64,000 bases of DNA from Meconema thalassinum (lineage: Eukaryota; Arthropoda; Insecta; Orthoptera; Tettigoniidae): positions 295,532,526 to 295,596,525 of the forward strand of contig OX336388.2 in NCBI GenBank assembly GCA_946902985.2, in the 5' to 3' direction. Of the stretch, positions 19,996 through 32,023 are shown piece after piece. The position numbers and the translations under genes were made by a program. The notes under the pieces were generated by a model. That model made no database searches, was not told the DNA's origin, and was given only the letters and a program-made list of their open reading frames with translations. Within the stretch, counting starts at the first letter, position 1. Every line of letters begins with the position of its first letter.

Positions 19996-21235
19996 TCTCT
20001 ACTTAGTATAAAACAAAGTCCCCGATTCTTGGATGTTACGGGTAAACTCTAGAACCACTCGATGGATTTTGATGCGGTTTTCACCATTCTGTAAAGGATA
20101 TCTCAAGGATGATTTCTGTAGAAAATAATTTATTTTTGATCAAAGGAAGCCAAGCAGTAACGATATCAGTGGAAAAGTCGAAAAAAGAACTGGCGTCCGA
20201 GCGCTTTGTAAGCTTACGCTGGGCAAACTATTAAAAATATCTAAATACTATGAGTGTAAGAATTGTTCAGCATGAGAAGTTCTACAAAAAAGTCCGTGAG
20301 AGCATATGTCTATCTTCAATACATCGCCCATTATAAGTGTTTTTACGTTTTCATTTCTTCCAACCATGTCCATTCACCCAACAACTGGGGCGACAGTTGA
20401 CGAGCTAGCTAAGGGCGAGTCTATCATCCCTATTACAGCCTAGCAAGCGGGCGTACCTATTGCCCCAGGTACAGCCAGCAGCAAACCGTTAAGTCGTGTT
20501 GAGTTAAGACTTCTCAGAAGGGTGGTTGTGTTTTAACGATTTCAGTGAAAAAGTCGAAATAAAAAACTGGCGTCCGTGCGCTTTTTAAGCACAAGCTGGG
20601 CAAACCGTTAAAAATATCTATATACTATGAGTGTAAGAATTGTTCAGCATGAAAAGTTCTACAAAAAAAAAAAAAAAACAGGAGAGCATATCCTTATCTT
20701 CAATACATCGCCTACTATAAGTGTTTTTACGTTTTCATTTCTTCCAACAATCTCCATTTAGTTACTGAAGTGACAGTTGACGAGCTAGCTAGGGGCGAGC
20801 CTATCACCCCAGTTACAGCCAAGCTAGCGGGCGAGCCTATTACCCCAGATACAGCCAGCAGCAAACTGTCGAATCGTGTTGAGTTAAGACTTCAGAGAAG
20901 AGTGGTTGTGTTTGGAGTTTCCCTGGAAGTGCAACTCGGTTTTTCTTCATTTCGCCTGTGAACTTTTCGTACCGCAAAATACTCAGTCAAGTTAAGATTG
21001 GACGGAAGGGGGATTTGTGTTTAATGCACCTCGCCATTCTTAAATTACGCCTGACAAGAATTTGTTGCACACGCATCTCCATGATAATATAATTAATAGT
21101 CCAGTCAGTGATTTTAACCATCATGCCGAGACGTAAAACGGATATATGTCGTTGTTTATTGGCATTGGAAAAAAAAGTGCTTATCACGTAATGCATTCAT
21201 AACTGTTCCCGGGCGAAGCCGGGTCGGGTTGTTAG
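19996..21235 (+). mobile_element. Non-autonomous Helitron
   Basis: The 5' end is TCTCTACTTAGTATAAAACA and the 3' end has the hairpin CCCGG-GCGAAG-CCGGG (21208-21223) followed 12 bp later by TTAG, then T. TC start, 3' hairpin, near-CTRR end, A|T target and absence of a target duplication fit Helitrons. The interior holds two tandem copies of a segment of about 380 bp (about 20160-20540 and 20540-20960; for example GACAGTTGACGAGCTAGCTA at 20390 and 20771). No Rep/helicase frame is present, so it depends on another copy. Confidence 0.7.
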
Positions 21236-21257
21236 TAATTAAATAAAGAAATAAATT

Positions 21258-21545
21258 ATTATTATTATTATTATTATTATTACGACGTTGTACCCAACTA
21301 AGGAGCGCGATTGAACTTATTGACGAATATGAATTTGCCTTCTTCTATTCCCAAAAGTTCTTGATTCTCTCATTAGGGTTGTGATTCCTTTCTCCTGTCC
21401 ATGCTCTCGTTCGGCGGTTTACAGCGAAATGTTCACCAACGTTCGGAAACCAAGCCTGGTCTTCTTGAAGGTCATTTTCCATTTCAATTACCCAGTTATT
21501 TTTGTCTCGTAATGAGGAGGCATGATTAAAAATCATTTTATTATC

Positions 21546-21606
<61 letters not shown>
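21258..21606 (-). pseudogene. LINE-A 3' end between (TTA)n tracts
   Basis: Minus-strand DKNNWVIEMENDLQE, RTRAWTGER and RIKNFWE match the LINE-A C-terminus. TTA repeats lie at 21258-21281 (its 3' tail on the minus strand) and 21541-21606. The apparent poly-isoleucine frame here is the microsatellite. Confidence 0.75.
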
Positions 21607-21610
<4 letters not shown>

Positions 21611-22604
21611 AACTACCACCTGGACTGACAAACATTAACAGCAAACAACTAGCTATAAGTCGCATTAAAAAATATTACTTAACCAAACATTAACTCATAA
21701 GATAAATTTATTAATATAACTACCATAGTGTAATTTTTTGTATCTTTAATTATTTACATTAATATTTTATCATTAACATTACAAAAAAAAGCATGCACTC
21801 ATGTACTGAAATATAATCTATATATATGTTGTAAATAATAATTAATATGTCTCACAGATAATCTGTACTGTCATCAGATTCGTGAGACATATCACAATAA
21901 TGTAACATAAATAAGTTAGTATTTAATAAATAAATTAAAATTAAATTAAATTAATTATTATTATTACTATTATTATTACTATTATTGAGTACGCCATGCA
22001 GTTGATCATGTCTGAAGCAAGAAAGTAGACAATGAGAAATCCTCGGTACCGGGGATTTGTTCTGTCAGGACAGAGCTCTCTCGTGTCTCTCTAGACTTGC
22101 GAAATACAGCGCACCGCAGAGGATTCGGTAGGCTACCGTAATGAGAATGTTTTGTTTCTGCTTGACTGAGGTAGCTCAAGGCATCATCGTGACGGTCGTG
22201 ATCAGCTGTGTCGTGACGCCCACTTCACTCGCCCAATAACTACGGTGACCATATATCCCGAGAAAATCGCGACAGTCCCGATTTAAAGGAGAACGTCTCG
22301 GCATCCCGAATATAAATAAAAAGTGTCCCGATTTTTTAGTTTGAAAAAATTAATAATAATTCTCTGAAAAATATGCGTAATTAAACGAAAAATATGTTTT
22401 GTTTTGAAATATCCACGACCCTGTCCTAGTTCGTAAAGACTTCAGGCGCTTGTAAAGACTCAGTAAGAATGTTGTTGTTGTTGTTGTTATTGTTATTGTA
22501 ATCATAAGAAGTAATGTAATAAACTTAAAAATAAACTTACTAATGTTTTCTTTCTTTTCTCTCAAAACTTGTAAGGTACTTGCATAAATTTTAAAAACAC
22601 TGGT
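21607..22604. other. AT-rich, mostly unassigned
   Basis: A short plus-strand stretch PPGLTNINSKQLAISRIKKY (21613-21672) looks coding but I cannot assign it. TTATTA runs lie at 21955-21985. GTCCCGAT-type motifs repeat at 22253-22335, as in degraded DNA-transposon ends. (TTG)n lies at 22469-22490. Confidence 0.35.
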
Positions 22605-23106
22605 TGGTTGGTTCCTTAGTTTAGGGGCTGAGACAACGCGGTCATGTAGCCCCGAGTACTTTGGGTGTGTGTAGAATCTGTCTGATAGCCGGTGTTAATT
22701 GTGATGGCTCTATGTGTGTTATCTGTTTTAATTCAAGTAAGGACTGCAGACAGTAATTTCAAGTAGTTCCTACTTTCGCCACCAAATGCTACCGTGCACG
22801 ACACCTAACTTGCGGACTTGGCTACTAGATGGCATCGCAGTCAGCACCTGGCGGCGAACGTTGGAACTAATAGAGCGTTATAAATTCTAACCTACAAATT
22901 TTGGCTTCACACAATTGTAGTTAGTCGAAGGTTCTTTTTCATGCCATAAATTTATGATATGGACCGCCGGCTTTACTTCCCCTCCGAAGGAAGGCATACT
23001 GAGGGATTTTAACGCTCATAAAAAATCCGACGACTTCGGCCGGGTTTGAACCCGTGGCCTTGGGCATAGAAGCTGAGCATGCTACCCACTACGCCACCGA
23101 AGCCGC
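22605..23106 (-). mobile_element. SINE-A copy 3
   Basis: Same order as copy 1: GGTTGGTTCCTTAGTTTAGG at the 3' side, GTACTTTGGGTGTGTGTAG, then the tRNA-like head at 23035-23100 on the minus strand with B box GGTTCAAACCC. It is one of the longest copies. Confidence 0.88.
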
Positions 23107-23230
23107 CTAAAAACACTAAAATAAACTTTGTGTTCATTTATCCCTCTATATTGAATTTTTGGTAGGTCAATTTTTGTGGAACTTCTTAAAATTAAATTTT
23201 GTAAGAAGCCATAACTTAAAAAATAACTCT

Positions 23231-23710
23231 TTATGTTCGACCCTGAATATTATATGTCAGAAAACTGTATCATAATGAGGCTCATTATAACACTATTTTT
23301 CATTATGAAACAGTTTCTCCCACCAATCAGAGCTCAAGAAGCAGTTGTTGACCAATTAGATAATTAGATGCGCTGAGTTCCACGGCCTTCTAATGTAAAT
23401 TTCACTGCCTGGCCTAGTGTCATAGTAGAGTAATAGAGGAGGCCATGGTCAAATACAAGGCATTCTCTGCGTCCCATGCGCTCTGTTCAGTACATAAAAC
23501 TGGCGAAATCTCGACAGATATTTATGAATATTTATGTTCGAACATAAAATAGCTATAATAATCATCGTCGAACATAAACAGTCGTAGGCAACTCGCCTAT
23601 AATGGTAATTAAGACACTCGTATGGAAATTATAAAACTCGCACACGCTCGTTTTATAATCTTACTTATGTCTTAATTACTGCCATTGTAGGCTCGTTGCA
23701 TAATGTACTA
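23231..23710 (+). mobile_element. Element E, copy 1 (short form)
   Basis: It starts TTATGTTCGACCCTGAATAT, then AAACTGTATCATAATGAGG. It ends in a hairpin: GCAACTCGCCTATAATGG, TAATTAAGACACTCG, then the complement back to GGCTCGTTGCATAATGTACTA. Five other copies are in the window. No coding frame. The 10-mer TTATGTTCGA follows immediately. Confidence 0.75.
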
Positions 23711-24056
23711 TTATGTTCGAGTCAAACTATAATCTCTCGTCTCCAACAATCCCCCCTAACAAGGCTGTCCCGATATTGACTGTCACTGTACCAATACCCC
23801 TCGCTGAACTGTAGGAATTCATTAGAATCAGGGGCGACGGAAGCGCGTAAATTATGCGCGGTCTTCTGGTCAGCAGGTGTCGTGTTGGAGCCGTATCAAC
23901 AATAGGAGAGAAGCTCACGCTCGCGTTTTATTGAGTAGATTTGGCTTCGGGTTCGATCCCGGCTCATAGCTATGTCATTGTAAGGTGTTTGGTTGCGAGA
24001 GTCTTGTACCGATAGACTTACAGATACGTTCAAGATTTCCTCGAGACCAATATCCC
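23711..24056. other. Unassigned with a tRNA-like B box
   Basis: GGTTCGATCCCGGCTC at 23949-23964 is B-box-like. GGTCAGCAGGTGTCGTGTT (23870) also occurs at 19484, so some repeat is present. Confidence 0.35.
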
Positions 24057-24182
24057 AGGGGCTCACATCTAGTGGGACGTGGGTTAGTGACCATGGGATC
24101 CCAGCTGAGTTTGGCATTGCTTCCACTTACTTGTGCCGGGCTCCTCTCCGTCTTCCTATCAACTCTCTTGGTCAACACTCGT
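24057..24182 (+). repeat. Retroposon D, 5' fragment
   Basis: CAGGGGCTCACATCTAGTGG through TTGGTCAACACTCG matches the first approximately 125 bp of D and then stops. Loss of the 3' part is unusual for a retroposon. Confidence 0.75.
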
Positions 24183-24544
24183 TCCCTATTAATATACTTT
24201 TCGAAATTCTAATAGAATATTAACATAGTATTTTAAAGAGTTTTGTCTATTGCACATCAATTGATATATTTACAAGATTTTCATTAATTTAAATTAACAC
24301 TATTTGTGAGGATATCCATTTTTTGACAATGTTTACCTAGTTTTTAAGGTTTTAGAACCTAACAGGTTTCTAAGGTGTAATATTTTTCACGCTGAAGATG
24401 AAATCATTGATATTCCGAAACATACATATTTCATTAAACAACTTCTCTTGGTATTGGTCAAGCGGATTTTCAATTCTATCAATCAATACGCATATATCTA
24501 TTTACCATTTCTTAAAGATGGTTAATATGTACATATGCTTAATA

Positions 24545-25190
24545 TTGGAATGCAGTCGCAATAAATCAGAATCCTCTATGGACATCAAATTGGCAGGGGA
24601 AAAACTAAAGGAAGGAGGAGACTTCTGTTACTTAGGAAGCAAAATAACCAGTGATGGACGAAGCAAAGAGGATATAAAAAGTAGGTTGGCTCAGGCAAGG
24701 AAAGCATTTCTACAGAAAAGGAATCTGTTGGCATCGAATATAGATTTAGGTATTAGGAAGACATTTTTGAAAACCTTTGTCTGGAGCGTGGCGCTCTATG
24801 GAAGTGAAACATGGACTGTTGGTGCAGCTGAAAAGAGGAGAATTGAAGCGTTTGAAATGTGGTGTTACAGGAGAATGATGAATATCAGAAGGGTAGATAG
24901 GGTTACAAACGAAGAGGTATTAAGACGAGTGAAAGAGGAGAGATGTTTCTGGCGACTGCTAATGAAGAGAAGAGATAGGTTGGTAGGACACATACTAAGA
25001 CACCCAGGAATAGCAACCTTAGTTATGGAAGGAAGGGTCGAGGACAAGAACTTTAGGGGTAGACCAAGGTTAGAGTATGTTAAACAGATTGCCTCGGATG
25101 TAGGGTGTGGTAGCTATGCAGAGATTAAACGATTAGCTCAGGACAGGGAGGCATGGAGAGCTGCATCAAACCAGTCAAGAGACTGAAGAC
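24545..25190 (+). pseudogene. LINE-B fragment, post-RT C-terminal region
   Basis: The open frame 24398-25186 (262 aa; first 50 residues probably non-coding) carries GDFCYLGSKITSDGRSKEDI, LKTFVWSVALYGSETWT, RRIEAFEMWCYRRMM, VTNEEVLRRV, RLVGHILRHPGI, GRPRLEYVKQI and RLAQDREAWR. This block order is typical of RTE-like and related endonuclease-reverse transcriptase LINEs of arthropods. RT and endonuclease are absent (5' truncation), but this stretch has no stop, so it is a young copy. A second copy, heavily interrupted, lies at 51722-54180. Confidence 0.85.
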
Positions 25191-25732
25191 TCAAACAACA
25201 ACGATGAAAATAGGCTAAATATCTGGCTCTGTCTAAGATATATCCTACTGAGAAACGACTAAACGTCATAGGACCTAACTTGTAGATCTTGCCAAATCCG
25301 AAACTGCTGATGCAATCCTATTTTAGATCAGTCTTACATTGGGGATTCGTTTTGTGTAAATATCTCGGAAACGGTTGGCCCTAAAATGATGTTTTCGATA
25401 CGAGTACGGTATCAAGGTGTGAAAGTCCGGCTGAAGGGTCCACTTCATTGTAGGAGCGAGTGTACTGGCGTGGGGCCCAATTCAATCGAGCAGAGCCCAT
25501 CTGCGACACTAAACGAGACAGCAGGAAGTGTCTGTACACCGCCAACCTAAACAGTGTAGGCTATTTATTTCACAGATTAATTATCGCGGCCCATTTTCGC
25601 TCGAGAGGCGCTCATTTAATGTTCTTGCAACTCTTCAAGCAAGTAATTGCGTCTCTAGTCGTTGTTCTTCTTGATGCCTGTCGTAGGCTTGGGACATTCG
25701 TATCGTCACGCCCAGTTACTTGTGTGTGATCC
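25191..25732. other. Unassigned
   Basis: No recognised gene; the 89-aa frame at 25460-25729 has no domain. Confidence 0.4.
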
Positions 25733-26430
25733 CCCAGGGGCTAACGTCCAGAGGGACATGGGTTGGCGATCACGGGACCACAGCTGAGTCCTGCATTGCT
25801 TCCACATACTTGTGCCGGATTCCTCTCCGTCTTCTTTCCTGTCGACCTTTCTTGGTCAACTCTTGTTCTCTTCCGACCCCGACGGTATTAGGGTATCCGA
25901 GGCCTAAGGAGTCTTTCACTTTCCCGCCCTAATTGGCCCTTGTCTCATCTTTCATGATACCCTCATTCTTGGAGGGGACAGACCTCTTGTTCTTTTCATG
26001 TTATCTCCTGCCTTCTGCTCAAGGCCCTCAAGGAGGCTGGGTGTATGTAGCCCCACCACTTCTGGTGCAGCCTGGATAATTCTACGCCCTCATGGGCTCA
26101 CGGCTGGTGAGTTTCGGAGCTGGAGACCCCAAGGGATTCTTGAGCTGGGTCCATTTTGTCCTCTTTCCCTTTCGTATCTGTCTTTCATGGCTCTCCTTCC
26201 TTCCACGTTCCTCAATCCTCATTCTTCGAGTGTTGAGGGCATTTCTTTTCTTCCTGTCCTATATTTGCCTTATCCTTTATTTGTTTACCATTTCTTCTTC
26301 TAGTATGTAAGTCTGTAGTTAGTATTAGTTATAGTTTTCATTCTCATCTCCCCCAAACCATTAGGGGGCGATAACCTAGATGTTAGGCCCCTTAAAACGA
26401 CAATTATCATCATCATCATCATCATCATCA
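25733..26430 (+). mobile_element. Retroposon D, full copy 2
   Basis: Starts with a C-run and AGGGGCTAACGTC, then CCGACGGTATTAGGGTATCC, GTAGCCCCACCACTTCTGG, AGTATGTAAGTCTGTAGTTA, and ends GATGTTAGGCCCCTTAAAAC with an (ATC)n tail. TGTGTGA occurs on both flanks. Confidence 0.85.
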
Positions 26431-27479
26431 CATGTGTGAGAGTCGAATTTGTTCTATGTTGGGACAAGTATGGCACGTGACGGTGTGTTCCGCTGTCTAT
26501 CGTGGGACTACTTTTCAGGGAACAGATAAAACGTCATTGACAGATCATAACTTAACAAACACACTATATTAGTCATCTATGTTGTAATGCAATTATTCAG
26601 GTTATATTTGTGTTAGCGGAATATTTTTCTTAATTTAATAAACATATTTTTCGAATCAATTTTGGAACCGTAACTTAATGCCTTTCCGCTTTGTGGTCAG
26701 TTTATGCGGCATGAAGCCATCCAGAATGAACATTTCACATGTTATTTTATTTTAAAATGGATTTGTAACATAACAACCACCTAAACCCTGTACAAATATA
26801 ATTTACAATAGCAATGTAACACGCGGGAATCTTGCAGTGCTGCCAACATTAAGTACGGAATAAGGCGCTGAAAGGCAGCAAGTCATTGACTTAATGTTTT
26901 CTCCTCTGATTGCTCTACATGTAGCTGGCTGAAAACCACAAAACAAATCACTTTGTGATGGATTTTGCCTTGTCAGTGAGCTTCCGTGCTTTTTCTCCTG
27001 CTGGTAAGATGGAAATATTTTGTGTGTAGCTCAAACAGAAGGCTGACTAAATTCTTTCATATGCCGTTCCAAGGCCCTTGGGTCATTACTTCAGAATACT
27101 ATTCTTTAAAAACTGACCATTTTTGACTTAATGCTTTTCAGCTCCGACCGATTCATTTGTTCTGTCAGATAAGGATACACGGGTGACACTAATATTCTGG
27201 GAGTAATTTAAGGCGCTGCGTTATCTGCCCGGAAGACAAATAGGCCCACACAATTGGCTCAGATGAAGAAGGCCGGGAAATACAATATATCCTTCTCAGC
27301 CAGTTTGTCAACATGTCTCTTGTCTCGCTATCTGCAGTAGCTCCAACATAATGAAATGGTCCCTACTTTATTGTAGAGATTAGAAGCCGTACTTCTTCAG
27401 AATTGTCTACACAAAATTCTTAATTTGTAGGCAGCCTTCCACTTAAGGAAGAGGGAAGCTAATCGTGAGCTACGTATAG
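26431..27479. other. Unassigned, about 1 kb
   Basis: No domain, tRNA-like motif or repeat match was found in this stretch. Confidence 0.45.
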
Positions 27480-28386
27480 AATGTCAGGTAGCCTATCCGA
27501 TTGCAGCATTGTCACACTCCTAAATACTTGGGAGTAACCCTTGATAGAGCTCTTACATTCAACACCCACTGTAAGAATAACAAAATGAAAATCTCCACAC
27601 GAAACAACCTGATTCACAAACTAGTAGGAACACAATGGGGCTCACATCCAGAGACTATTCACACTTCTGCGATGGCATTGTGCTTTTCTACTGCTGAATT
27701 TGCTTCCCCAGTTTGGTACAGGTCATCTCATGCCAGACAGGTAGATACAGCTCTGAACGAAACCTGCAGGTTGATAACAAGTTGCTTAAAACCTACCCCA
27801 ACAGATAAGCTCTACTGCCTGGCTGGAAGAGCACCACCTTGTGTACGTAGAGAGGTGGCTGCCAACAGGGAGAGGCTGAGAGTGGAAGAGAACACTGCAT
27901 GGATATAATCCTTCTCAGCAACGGCTGAGGTCCCGAAAGAGCTTCCTGAGGACATATAAGATGCTTACCGTCTCACCGAAGGCAAGGCTGGATATATGGA
28001 AGAAGTCGACCCCTCATCCCTGCGGTTGGATGCCAGTAGCTGAAGAGCTACCGCCCGGACACAACGAAAGCTGGTTGGTGTGGAAATCCCTAAACAGGCT
28101 ACGATCAGGAGTTGGAAGATCCCGAGACAATCTGAGGAGATGGGGCCTCAGTACAGGTGACACGTCTTGCGAATGTGGACAAGAACAAATCACAAGACAC
28201 ATGCTTCATTGCCCTCTGTGCCCTTCATCTTGTACAGAGGAAGATCTCCTGCTAGCCACTCCGAGCGCCTAGGATGTTGCTCAGTATTGGACACGTGTTA
28301 TATAATTAGACAGTTTTACCCTTTTATGTACAGTACCTGTATAGCAACTGTACATTTGTATGTTTCCGACACGATAAATAAATAAA
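27480..28386 (+). pseudogene. Jockey-like LINE, RT C-terminal fragment
   Basis: Frame 27501-27908 has PKYLGVTLDRALTFNTHC, NNLIHKLVGTQWG, TAEFASPVWYRSSHARQVD and LNETCRLITSCLKPTP. After a shift near 27910 it continues as GHNESWLVWKSLNRLRSGVG and the zinc-knuckle-like CECGQEQITRHMLHCPLCP, ending at a stop at 28270. The tail is ACACGATAAATAAATAAAA. YLGVxLD is the classic post-RT motif of jockey and related clades; I cannot fix the exact clade. Confidence 0.8.
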
Positions 28387-29477
28387 ATAGTCGGTCAACA
28401 CGATTGTGACCAATGAATGGGCGGGGTAGAAGATATAAATAACGACACTCCTGGAGAAAATTACAGGTGATAATTAGACTATCACAGATAATGCGGCAAT
28501 TTAGGATTACGCGTTTTGCCCCTCAATTGGCCATCATCAGGTCCTGATCAGACCCTTTCATGAATTGATTGCCAGCGGTCGAGATGGGAACTATTCTTTG
28601 TTTATTTGTGCCACACGTCAGGCTGCTTAGTTCACAGGCACAGTTGCACGAGTAGGACATGACTCAGCTCCAGTAGCCTCTTAACTGTCCGTGGTAATAT
28701 GAGCTCCTGTGACGCTTATCTGATGCAATGCTGCTTGACTTATGTGCAGGCTGCACTCTAACATCGCCGTGTCCTCCGCTTAGCCCCGCAGGGGTCATGC
28801 TACAATAAACAACAAAAGCTAGCGCAGCCGCGCTCAGTGGCAATCAAATGTTGAATGTGTAATAGCGGTTAAAATTTACACTAATTAATGAATTAATTAA
28901 TTTTATTTAAGTTGCTACTACAGTATTGTTGTAGTTCGTCTTGGTGGTATTCGTTCAATGGTGAGTCCCGATTGTCTACCAGCCATAAGTCCAATCAGAT
29001 CCATTGATTAGATTATATCAGAATTTCATTTGTTTTCGGTCAAAATAGTCCTCAAAACGACGAAGGGTCGAATCAGCAATCTACTGTATTGATGACGATG
29101 GATCTCCCCTAGGGCCAACATTTTAAGTACGAGTCGTGGTCGATGATTTGAGGTTAGTTTTGCTCTTACTGCTGTGAAAATAAGCCTTTTTGTACAAACA
29201 TAATGGTCTTATTGATCTTAGTGAAGATGTTATCTCAAATAAGACCAGAAGTTTCTCCAAGTATGACAAACCGTACGAGTTACTGTATCTTAGTTTGTAA
29301 CTTTGCAGTGGCGTGTGGTATTGGTGAGAGAAGCTCCCTGTACGAGTCTTTATTTCCTGATATGCCGCTGCCTCTCGCGGATTCCGGCTGAACTAAGGGT
29401 ATATTATAGGAACACAAATCCATCAATATGAAAATTCACCTGTCAATTTTATACCATGCCGGGAACTCTAGGTAATG
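28387..29477. other. Unassigned, about 1.1 kb
   Basis: No gene recognised; ATTAATGAATTAATTAATT at 28883. The 62-aa frame at 29203 has no domain. Confidence 0.4.
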
Positions 29478-30460
29478 GTACTCATTGAACTATAGATTAC
29501 ATATTGCTCGGGTCTAAGCTTCGTGAACCTGATAGGAATGTGCATCGCGGACTACGAGAAGTGATGGTGACGAGTGATGAGGTTTCCCGGTACGTGCATA
29601 GTAACAGAACCAAATACAGTGGTCGGTGACTCACTCATTCGCAGCACCACAGTGGTTTGAGCAACGGCCCTATGTTGGCAGTACAGTAAAAACTCGATTA
29701 ACCGTCATCGTCGGGACCGTGGTCGTGACGGTTGAGCGAATAGACGGATAACAGAAACACTGTATTATTCCTCCAAAATATGACTCTCACAGTAATGTAA
29801 TATATTTCGGAGCGAAAAAAAATTAAACACGATTGTAATAGCAAATAACACTATTTACTACATGATAAAAACATCCGTACAGTAGCTACAAATGTGGCAA
29901 CATAATGTCCAGTACAGTAATACAAACTTACAGGTGAAATAGTTCATGTAGCTTGAAAATAGTCAGTGATTTACTTCTCCCTCTTTGATGCTCGAGCTTT
30001 CACCGCGGCAATATTTCGTATTTCTCGGAGCAGTAGTATCTGCGTTGCATTGGCCTCTATTTGACTTTCAAACCATTCTAAACACTTGGACAGCATTGTT
30101 TCAGCCTCTGAGTGGCTAATAGTTTGATTTCGTCATGGTTTGAACACTATGGTGGGCAGATACACTCACTTCCCACTAAAATAGAGTAAGTAAACAAAGC
30201 GAACACGTCACTGCACCTTAAATCACTTTGTTATTACAGTATTATTATGCTATTACAGCAATGACGGTTAACAGAAACTGACGGTTTAAAGAGTGACGGT
30301 TAAACGAAGTTTTACTGTATTGCAATAGAAAGGAATACCAGATATCACGGCGGGCTGTTGACAGACCCTTCTCTTTTCGCCTGCCCCTTCCCCTCACCCC
30401 GCAAGTTCACAGAGCTTGGACCCGAGCAATAACTATAGTTCAATGAACTTCACCAACAGC
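29478..30460. mobile_element. Possible TIR element enclosing the Tigger-like element
   Basis: The left segment ATTGAACTATAGATTACATA, then TTGCTCGGGTCTAAGC (29485-29520), is complementary, with changes, to 30412-30458. An older inverted-repeat element may have been hit by the Tigger-like element inside it. Confidence 0.4.
29684..30317. mobile_element. Pogo/Tigger-like non-autonomous element
   Basis: This 634-bp element starts CAGTAAAAACTCGATTAACC and ends with the complement of CAGTAAAACTTCGTTTAACC. It is flanked by TA at 29682-29683 and 30318-30319. On the minus strand at about 29970-30110 a remnant reads SHSEAETMLSKCLEWFESQI and ILLLREIRNIAAVKAR, which resembles the C-terminal end of Tigger transposases. 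Most of the transposase is gone. Confidence 0.75.
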
Positions 30461-31224
30461 AGATTCTCATGTTAGCTTTGTAGTTCTGACGTAACTGGTA
30501 TCCCCCGTCCCAATACTGTGTACCTCTAATATAATGTATTATCGAAGAATAGTATACAAAAAAGGGGAATGCTAATTAAAAAGCATGGTCTTGCTAAACG
30601 CCTCATTTGCGAACTAAATGGAGTTCATAGGGACCCACTTTCAAGAAAACAGCAATTTGGTAACATTGCCAAATTTATAATGCTCAGATTAGCAGTGTTG
30701 CCAGCTTCACGCCAAAATTCAGGAGACTTAATAATTGTCACCAGCAGTGCAGAGGAGGAAAATTGGAATTCAGTGGTCAGTGTATAAGCTCTACTTTGTT
30801 CCAGTAGGTGACGTGTTTTCTCGCAGAAGCTGATTTGTACTGTCTGCAGTGCCGGCCGGTAATAAGGTTGCAGTGTTACACAACGGCCAGATTTCTTTAG
30901 GAAAAACAATTAATACCGTGATAAAAAAATTTAGCTGTACGATTCCTTTTATATGTATAGGAATTCATAATTTTGTTCTTTGAAAATTCAGGAAATCTTA
31001 TAGTGTAGTAAGTTACTGTGAACTGTCTGAGAAAGCGAAGCGCGTCAACTGTCTAGGAGCGCTCGTCCGCTTGGTCGTTGCCAGCCCCAAGCACGGACCA
31101 GATCTCAATAGTGAAGGGTATGGCAGAGTAAGTCCTATCCCAACAGTTAACTCGGCTGGTCGTTGCCCGCTAATTGCAACAAGGCAGCCGAGGCGCGGAT
31201 GGAGATATCCGGTGACTTCGTGAT
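30461..31224. other. Unassigned
   Basis: No recognised gene. Overlapping 72-aa and 94-aa frames on opposite strands near 30600-30900 have no domain. Confidence 0.4.
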
Positions 31225-31530
31225 TTATTTATTTAATTTATTTATCGTATGGCTAGCACCTAGATGAATTACAATATAATAAATGTTTATATAAATATGT
31301 AAATCATATGTACAATATATACATCACTACAACATTGGTTGCGTTCGCATTCACAACGAGATATCCAATTGCTGAAGCCAGTCCAGAAAGGGAGGTGCAG
31401 CAGAAACAACATCTTGTGGTGATCCAGCATACTTCCTCAGCTGACATTCTTGAATAATATGCTCTACAGTTTGAAGAGGAGCTCCGCAGTCACAGGCAGA
31501 ATTCGTGATGAATGAGGTACATTCATTCTA
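31225..31530 (-). pseudogene. Jockey-like LINE 3' fragment
   Basis: The minus-strand frame gives CDCGAPLQTVEHIIQECQLR, a Cys/His knuckle, then PPFLDWLQQLDISL and a stop. The 3' end is GCTAGCCATACGATAAATAA with AAAT units. Only about 70 codons remain. The tail matches that of SINE-A copy 2. Confidence 0.78.
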
Positions 31531-31607
31531 CCGCGCAATTGAGTAGAGTTTTCTCTGATATCAAGCAGTCATTTCCCCCCCCCCTTCCCTGAATGAAAGC
31601 AGTGCAA

Positions 31608-32023
31608 CAGGGGCGGATCTAGGGGAGGACGAGGAGGGCGACCGCCCAGGGCCCAACGATCCGGGGAGCCCCACGCCATAGATTTTTCAAATTTAATTAA
31701 TTAATTATTCGTTTCAAACTTTTCAAACTATTTTTTTTGTTTTTTTGTGCAGCTATGACCTCCCTTGACCGTTTAGCAAATTTAGATATCAGTGAAATAA
31801 TAGAAGACTTTAGCCGGAAAAAAGTGGCAAAGTATTATTTTAATATTTTATAGTTTATATAATCTTCTTCAAGGGGACTTACAGGTTTCTTTCATATTAT
31901 AAAAAATGTACAGTAGTGTATTAAAAATAATTGTAACTATTCTTTATTTTATTATTATTACAAAACTACTTTCCATTTGATTTCATTTTTCTTTTACCTA
32001 TTGTTGTGGGCCCCACCTTATTG
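31608..32023. mobile_element. hAT-like element, short copy
   Basis: It begins CAGGGGCGGATCTAGGGGAG and contains AGGGCGACCGCCCAGGGC, the same left end and interior as 46455-46987, and stops at GTGGGCCCCACCTTATTG. Flanks CAGTGCAA and CAGTGCAG match at 7 of 8. The right inverted repeat seen in the longer copy is missing. Confidence 0.6.

Noticed and set aside
24398..25186. 262-aa frame as a host gene
   Set aside because: Residues about 50-262 follow the C-terminal block order of RTE-type LINEs, and a second copy is at 51722-54180.
30569..30909. Overlapping 72-aa and 94-aa frames as a host gene
   Set aside because: No domain, no splice structure, opposite-strand overlap typical of chance frames.
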